From an uncultured bacterium (GTDB lineage Bacteria > Cyanobacteriota > Vampirovibrionia > Gastranaerophilales > Gastranaerophilaceae), in assembly GCA_946183815.1 (NCBI GenBank), contig CAMHDG010000080.1:1-6995 (forward strand): 6,995 nucleotides of DNA, read 5' to 3'. Numbering within the stretch: the first letter of the stretch is position 1; each line of letters starts with the position of its first letter. This document shows, piece after piece, positions 3,356-6,995 of this stretch. A program made the position numbers and the translations under genes. The notes under the pieces were generated by a model. It was not told where the DNA came from and did no database searches. It was given only the letters and a program-made list of their open reading frames with translations.

Positions 3356-6007
3356 ATGCCAAAACTTAAAGAAAAACCGGTTGAAAAAGAAACAACTAAA
3401 AAATCAGTTAGCGGACAAGTTGATTCCGTTGACGCTTTGAATAACTTACTTGAAAGAGTTAAAAAGGCTCAGGAAGAATACGCAAAATTCTCTCAAGAAG
3501 ATGTTGACAGAATTTTTAAAGCAGCAGCAACCGCTGCTGACAAAGCACGTATTCCATTGGCTAGAATGGCTGTTGAAGATACAGGCATGGGGGTTTTAGA
3601 AGATAAAATTATTAAAAACCACTTTGCTTCAGAATATATCTATAACAAACACAAAAACGCTAAAACTTGCGGTATTATTAAAGAAGATAAAATTAATGGT
3701 ACAAAAACCGTTGCAGAACCACTCGGTATCGTTGCAGGTATCATCCCTACAACTAACCCTACATCTACTGCAATCTTTAAATCATTATTAGCGTTAAAAA
3801 CAAGAAACGCTATCGTATTCTCACCACACCCTCGTGCTACTAAATCTACTATCGAAGCAGCAAAAGTTGTGCTGAACGCTGCAGTTGAAGCAGGCGCACC
3901 AAAAGACATCATAGGCTGGATTGATACTCCTTCTATGGAATTATCAGATGCACTTTTGCACCACCCAAATATCGCTTGCATTTTAGCAACAGGCGGTCCT
4001 GGCATGGTAAAAGCAGCATACTCTTCAGGCAAACCTGCATTAGGGGTTGGTCCCGGTAACACTGCCGCTGTTATTGACGAAACTGCTGACATCAGAATGG
4101 CTGTTTCTTCAATTCTTATGTCTAAAACTTTCGATAACGGTATGATTTGCGCTTCTGAACAATCTGTTATCGTTGTTGAAGATGTTTATGAAGAAGTTAA
4201 AAAAGAATTTTTATACAGAGGTGCTTACCTCGTAAACAAAGACGATGAAAAGAAAATGATTGATTTACCTTTCATTGATCCTGCAAGAGGTACTGCTCAT
4301 CCTCTAATCGTTGGGCAGCCTGCTCACAAGATTGCTGAACTTGCCGGATTTGACATCCCTGAAGATTCAAAAATTCTTCTTTGCGAAAGAGCAAAACTGG
4401 ACTGGGCTGATCCATTCTCAAGAGAAAAATTATCACCAATCTTGACTATGTATAAGGCTAAATCTTTTGAACAAGCAAGCGAAATGGCTTATGAACTTGT
4501 TATCAAAGGTGGTGCAGGTCACACATCTGTTCTTTACACAGACGAACGTAAAAAAGACAGAATCAATGTGTATGCCGAAAAAATGCCTTCTTGTCGTATA
4601 TTGATTAACCAACCTTCTTCACAAGGTGGTATCGGTGATTTATATAACTTCAAATTAGAACCATCATTGTCACTCGGTTGTGGTTCTTGGGGCGGTAATG
4701 CCGTATCAGGTAATATTGGGGTTGAAAATTTACTTAACTACAAAACCGTAGCCGAAAGGAGAGAAAATATGTTATGGTTCAAAGTTCCACCTAAAGTTTA
4801 CTTCAAACGTGGTGCTATTGATTTGGCACTTAAAGAACTTCAAGGGAAAAAACGTGCATTCATTGTTACAGACAGATTTTTATTCAACTCAGGAGCAGTT
4901 GACACCATAACTAAAACTCTTGATGAAATCGGAATTGACCATCAGGTATTCTTTGATGTTAAACCTGACCCTACGATTGCAACAATTAAACAGGCTATGG
5001 AAATAGTTAAACCTTACGAACCTGACGTAATTATTGCTCTGGGTGGCGGTTCTCCTATGGATGCAGGTAAAATTATTTGGTTACTTTATGAACAACCTGA
5101 CACAAACTTTGAAGATATTTCAATGAGATTTATGGATATCAGAAAAAGAATTTGTCAAATCCCTGATTTAGGCAAAAAAGCAACTATGGTTTGTGTTCCT
5201 ACAACATCAGGTACAGGTTCTGAAGTAACTCCATTCTCAATCATCACTGATGAGAAAACACATTATAAGTATGCTCTTGCTGATTATGCACTTACACCTA
5301 ATATGGCAGTTGTTGACCCTAACTATGTTGACGGTATGCCTAAAGGTTTAACCGCAGCATCAGGGATTGACGCACTTGTTCACTCTCTTGAAGCGTACGT
5401 ATCTTGTATGGCTACAAACTTTACTAATTCAAACGCTCTTGAAGCAACAAAATTAGTATTCAAATACTTGGCTCGTTCATACAACGAGGGTGCTAATGAT
5501 CCTATTGCAAGAGAGAAAATGCACTATGCAGCAACTATTGCAGGTATGTCATTTGCAAACGCATTCCTTGGTTTGTGTCACTCTATGGCACACAAATTAG
5601 GTGCTATGTATAACATCCCTCACGGGGTTGCTAACGCACTGTTAATTCGTCAAATAATCAAATATAACGCAGTGGATAAACCTACTAAACAGGCTATCTT
5701 CCCTCAATACAAGTTCCCTTGTGCTAAAACTAAATATGGTCAAATCGCTGATGAACTTGGATTAGGAGGAAAAACTGATGACGAAAAAGTTGAATTATTG
5801 ATTAAGGCTGTTGACGAACTTATGACAGAAATCAACTTACCAAAATCTATCAGAGAATTTGGCGTTAAAGAAGATGAATTTATGGCTAACCTTGATGTAT
5901 TGGTTGAACGTGCGTTCGATGACCAATGTACAGGGGCTAACCCTAGATATCCGCTTATGAGCGAGATAAAACAATTATTCCTAAATGCCTATGAAGGTAT
6001 TGTCTAA
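3356..6007 (+). CDS. adhE: bifunctional acetaldehyde/alcohol dehydrogenase AdhE
   Basis: AdhE reduces acetyl-CoA to acetaldehyde and then ethanol, regenerating NAD+ during fermentation; in other bacteria it forms filaments called spirosomes. The 883-residue protein has an N-terminal CoA-acylating aldehyde dehydrogenase domain (about 25-460) and a C-terminal iron-dependent alcohol dehydrogenase domain (about 475-880). The acylating cysteine is C265 in GMICASEQS. The NAD-binding motif of the second domain is GGGSPMDAGK (563-572). The iron ligands are D672, H676, H742 and H756, a constant offset of 19 from the E. coli AdhE ligands as I recall them, so both activities should be intact. Residues 1-24 form a Lys/Glu-rich extension before the family start. 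AAAGGAG (3341-3347) lies 8 nt from the ATG. The gene is monocistronic with its own promoter and terminator. Rex control is likely given the upstream dyads and the neighbouring rex. Confidence 0.97.
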   Translation: MPKLKEKPVEKETTKKSVSGQVDSVDALNNLLERVKKAQEEYAKFSQEDVDRIFKAAATAADKARIPLARMAVEDTGMGVLEDKIIKNHFASEYIYNKHKNAKTCGIIKEDKINGTKTVAEPLGIVAGIIPTTNPTSTAIFKSLLALKTRNAIVFSPHPRATKSTIEAAKVVLNAAVEAGAPKDIIGWIDTPSMELSDALLHHPNIACILATGGPGMVKAAYSSGKPALGVGPGNTAAVIDETADIRMAVSSILMSKTFDNGMICASEQSVIVVEDVYEEVKKEFLYRGAYLVNKDDEKKMIDLPFIDPARGTAHPLIVGQPAHKIAELAGFDIPEDSKILLCERAKLDWADPFSREKLSPILTMYKAKSFEQASEMAYELVIKGGAGHTSVLYTDERKKDRINVYAEKMPSCRILINQPSSQGGIGDLYNFKLEPSLSLGCGSWGGNAVSGNIGVENLLNYKTVAERRENMLWFKVPPKVYFKRGAIDLALKELQGKKRAFIVTDRFLFNSGAVDTITKTLDEIGIDHQVFFDVKPDPTIATIKQAMEIVKPYEPDVIIALGGGSPMDAGKIIWLLYEQPDTNFEDISMRFMDIRKRICQIPDLGKKATMVCVPTTSGTGSEVTPFSIITDEKTHYKYALADYALTPNMAVVDPNYVDGMPKGLTAASGIDALVHSLEAYVSCMATNFTNSNALEATKLVFKYLARSYNEGANDPIAREKMHYAATIAGMSFANAFLGLCHSMAHKLGAMYNIPHGVANALLIRQIIKYNAVDKPTKQAIFPQYKFPCAKTKYGQIADELGLGGKTDDEKVELLIKAVDELMTEINLPKSIREFGVKEDEFMANLDVLVERAFDDQCTGANPRYPLMSEIKQLFLNAYEGIV

Positions 6008-6013
6008 ATTTGT

Positions 6014-6062
6014 TCGGGGCTTTGTTAATTGCCAAACTCTTTCAAAGCCCCGATCTTTTTTT
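6014..6062 (+). terminator. intrinsic terminator of adhE
   Basis: TCGGGGCTTTG (6014-6024) pairs with CAAAGCCCCGA (6043-6053), a perfect 11-bp GC-rich stem with an 18-nt loop, followed by a T7 run at 6056-6062. It starts 7 bp after the adhE stop and separates adhE transcription from rex. Confidence 0.9.
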
Positions 6063-6082
6063 ATTAGGAAAATCTTTACAAA

Positions 6083-6112
6083 TTAGAACTTAAATAAAAA
6101 TAGATTTAAAAT
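6083..6112 (+). promoter_or_regulatory. possible rex promoter
   Basis: The 78-bp gap after the adhE terminator must hold the rex promoter. TAAAAT (6107-6112) is a fair -10; the best -35 18 bp upstream, TTAGAA (6083-6088), is poor. I see no TTGTGA-type Rex operator here, so the sequence gives no support for autorepression. Confidence 0.3.
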
Positions 6113-6140
6113 GAAATTAATAAATTAACGGAGAATTATA

Positions 6141-6773
6141 GTGAATATTCCTGATAAAGTTGTAAATCGTTTAACATTATATCATTTTATTCTTGACGAT
6201 TTAAGAGAAGATGAACTGTATATTTCCAGTAGCAGAATAGCAAAATTTTTGGATATTGATAATTCACAAGTACGAAAAGATTTAAAATATCTTGATAACC
6301 CGGGGAAATGCCGAGTTGGCTACAATGCGAAGGAACTAAAGAAAGCAATAGAGGTTAAACTCGGATTTAAAAAAACAAGAGATGTATTTATCGTTGGAGC
6401 AGGAAACTTAGGTTCTGCACTTGCAAAGTATGATAGTTTTAAAGACTACGGAATGAATATCCTTGCAATGTTTGATAATGACGAGCGAAAAATCGGCACA
6501 ACAATCAATGGAAAAGAAGTTTTTAATATCCAAAAAGTTGGAAATCTTGCACAAAGACTTAACGTAGATATTGCTATTCTTACTGTTCCGAAAGAATATG
6601 CAAAAGCGGTCGCAAACTATTTAGCAGGTTCCGGAATAAAATATATTTGGAATTTTACCCCTTGTATTCTTGATGTTCCTGATAATATTAAAGTATGGAA
6701 CGAAAATTTAGTGGGAAGTTTTTTACAATTTACAAATAGAGATGAGGTAGAAGATAATAACAATGACAACTGA
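6141..6773 (+). CDS. rex: redox-sensing transcriptional repressor Rex
   Basis: Rex is a homodimeric repressor that binds DNA when NAD+ prevails and lets go when NADH rises, tuning fermentation and hydrogenase genes. The 210-residue protein has the usual family length. Residues 1-80 form the winged-helix domain: IPDKVVNRLTLYHFILDDL (3-21) is a variant of the family's VxxRLPxYYRxL start, and the recognition helix lies in SRIAKFLDIDNSQVRKDLKYL (31-51). The Rossmann domain begins with VFIVGAGNLGSALAKY (82-97), the GxGxxG dinucleotide loop. FDND (111-114) and the NFTP motif (171-174) follow. The C-terminal helix GSFLQFTNRDEV (192-203) would domain-swap across the dimer, and the protein ends in an Asp/Asn-rich tail. 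The start is GTG, supported by GGAG at 6130-6133, 7 nt upstream. The next gene starts inside the last codons of rex, so the two are co-transcribed and probably translationally coupled. Confidence 0.95.
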   Translation: MNIPDKVVNRLTLYHFILDDLREDELYISSSRIAKFLDIDNSQVRKDLKYLDNPGKCRVGYNAKELKKAIEVKLGFKKTRDVFIVGAGNLGSALAKYDSFKDYGMNILAMFDNDERKIGTTINGKEVFNIQKVGNLAQRLNVDIAILTVPKEYAKAVANYLAGSGIKYIWNFTPCILDVPDNIKVWNENLVGSFLQFTNRDEVEDNNNDN

Positions 6774-6995
6774 AATTAAAGTATGTATGGGGAGTGCCTG
6801 CTTTGCGAAAGGTAATCAGGACAACCTTGAATATATTAAAGAATATATAGAAGAAAACAATTTAGATTCGGAAATATCAATTATTGGGGCTTTGTGTGAA
6901 AACAAATGCGAAATAGGTCCAAGAATTATTATTAATGAAAAAGAATACACAAATGTAACCACAGAATTGCTGGAAAAAATTTTAAAAGAACAATA
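6763..6995 (+). CDS. thioredoxin-fold [2Fe-2S] ferredoxin-like protein (runs to window edge)
   Basis: The 77 visible residues carry C8-x4-C13 (VCMGSACFAKG) and C45-x3-C49 (LCENKCEIGPRI). This is the [2Fe-2S] binding pattern of the thioredoxin-like ferredoxin fold found in NuoE/HydC-type subunits. Here it is the bare domain without the NuoE N-terminal helical bundle. The last two bases in the window are TA after codon 77, so a stop codon may complete at the next base and the protein is probably nearly or fully included. It is too short a view to be certain. The ATG overlaps the rex stop by 11 bp, with only a weak GAGGTAG upstream, which implies coupling to rex translation. In many anaerobes a gene of this kind follows rex and precedes [FeFe]-hydrogenase-related genes. 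That suggests a role in electron transfer or redox sensing and that such genes lie just outside the window. Confidence 0.85.
   Translation, partial: MTTEIKVCMGSACFAKGNQDNLEYIKEYIEENNLDSEISIIGALCENKCEIGPRIIINEKEYTNVTTELLEKILKEQ

Noticed and set aside
3640..4092. 150-codon minus-strand frame inside adhE
   Set aside because: It is antisense to the conserved aldehyde dehydrogenase domain, with no ribosome binding site or family resemblance.

Overview
This window comes from an AT-rich, probably anaerobic fermenting bacterium. AdhE, a Rex redox repressor and the first gene of a probable Rex-linked [2Fe-2S]/hydrogenase operon point to mixed-acid or ethanol fermentation. The A/T-rich codon choice, a tRNA gene without an encoded CCA, a zf_Tbcl-type zinc-ribbon gene and palindrome-rich intergenic repeats would fit a non-photosynthetic gut cyanobacterial relative (Gastranaerophilales/Melainabacteria). 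That placement is inference; an AT-rich Firmicute or similar anaerobe is not excluded.

Layout. Positions 1-126: upstream region of pgi with short degenerate tandem repeats. 127-1425 (+): glucose-6-phosphate isomerase, closed by a strong intrinsic terminator. 1483-1869: a non-coding cluster of palindromic repeats, with a 152-bp unit duplicated at a 209-bp offset and three hairpins sharing a GCRTGG loop. 1870-2130: an orphan minus-strand terminator-like hairpin, AT-rich spacer, and a putative promoter and leader. 2131-2484 (+): a 117-residue Ser/Gly/Thr/Cys-rich protein of unknown function that looks like a peptide natural-product (RiPP) precursor. It is the least ordinary gene here. It converges on a zinc-ribbon gene (2563-2826, -) across a perfect 13-bp bidirectional terminator. 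3028-3114 (+): tRNA-Ser(GGA) with an extended -10 promoter and its own terminator. 3205-3262: two dyad-symmetric sites upstream of a near-consensus promoter. 3356-6007 (+): bifunctional AdhE with terminator. 6141-6773 (+): Rex. 6763 to the right edge (+): a thioredoxin-fold [2Fe-2S] protein overlapping the end of rex.

How the genes fit together. Pgi feeds glycolysis, which makes NADH. AdhE reoxidises NADH by reducing acetyl-CoA to ethanol. Rex senses the NADH/NAD+ ratio and in many bacteria represses adhE and hydrogenase-type genes. One dyad upstream of adhE matches 11 of 14 positions of the known Rex operator consensus, so a local Rex-adhE circuit is plausible. The second, longer dyad has a half-site spacing that fits neither Rex nor CRP exactly. 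The small Cys-rich protein and the zinc-ribbon protein have no evident link to this pathway.
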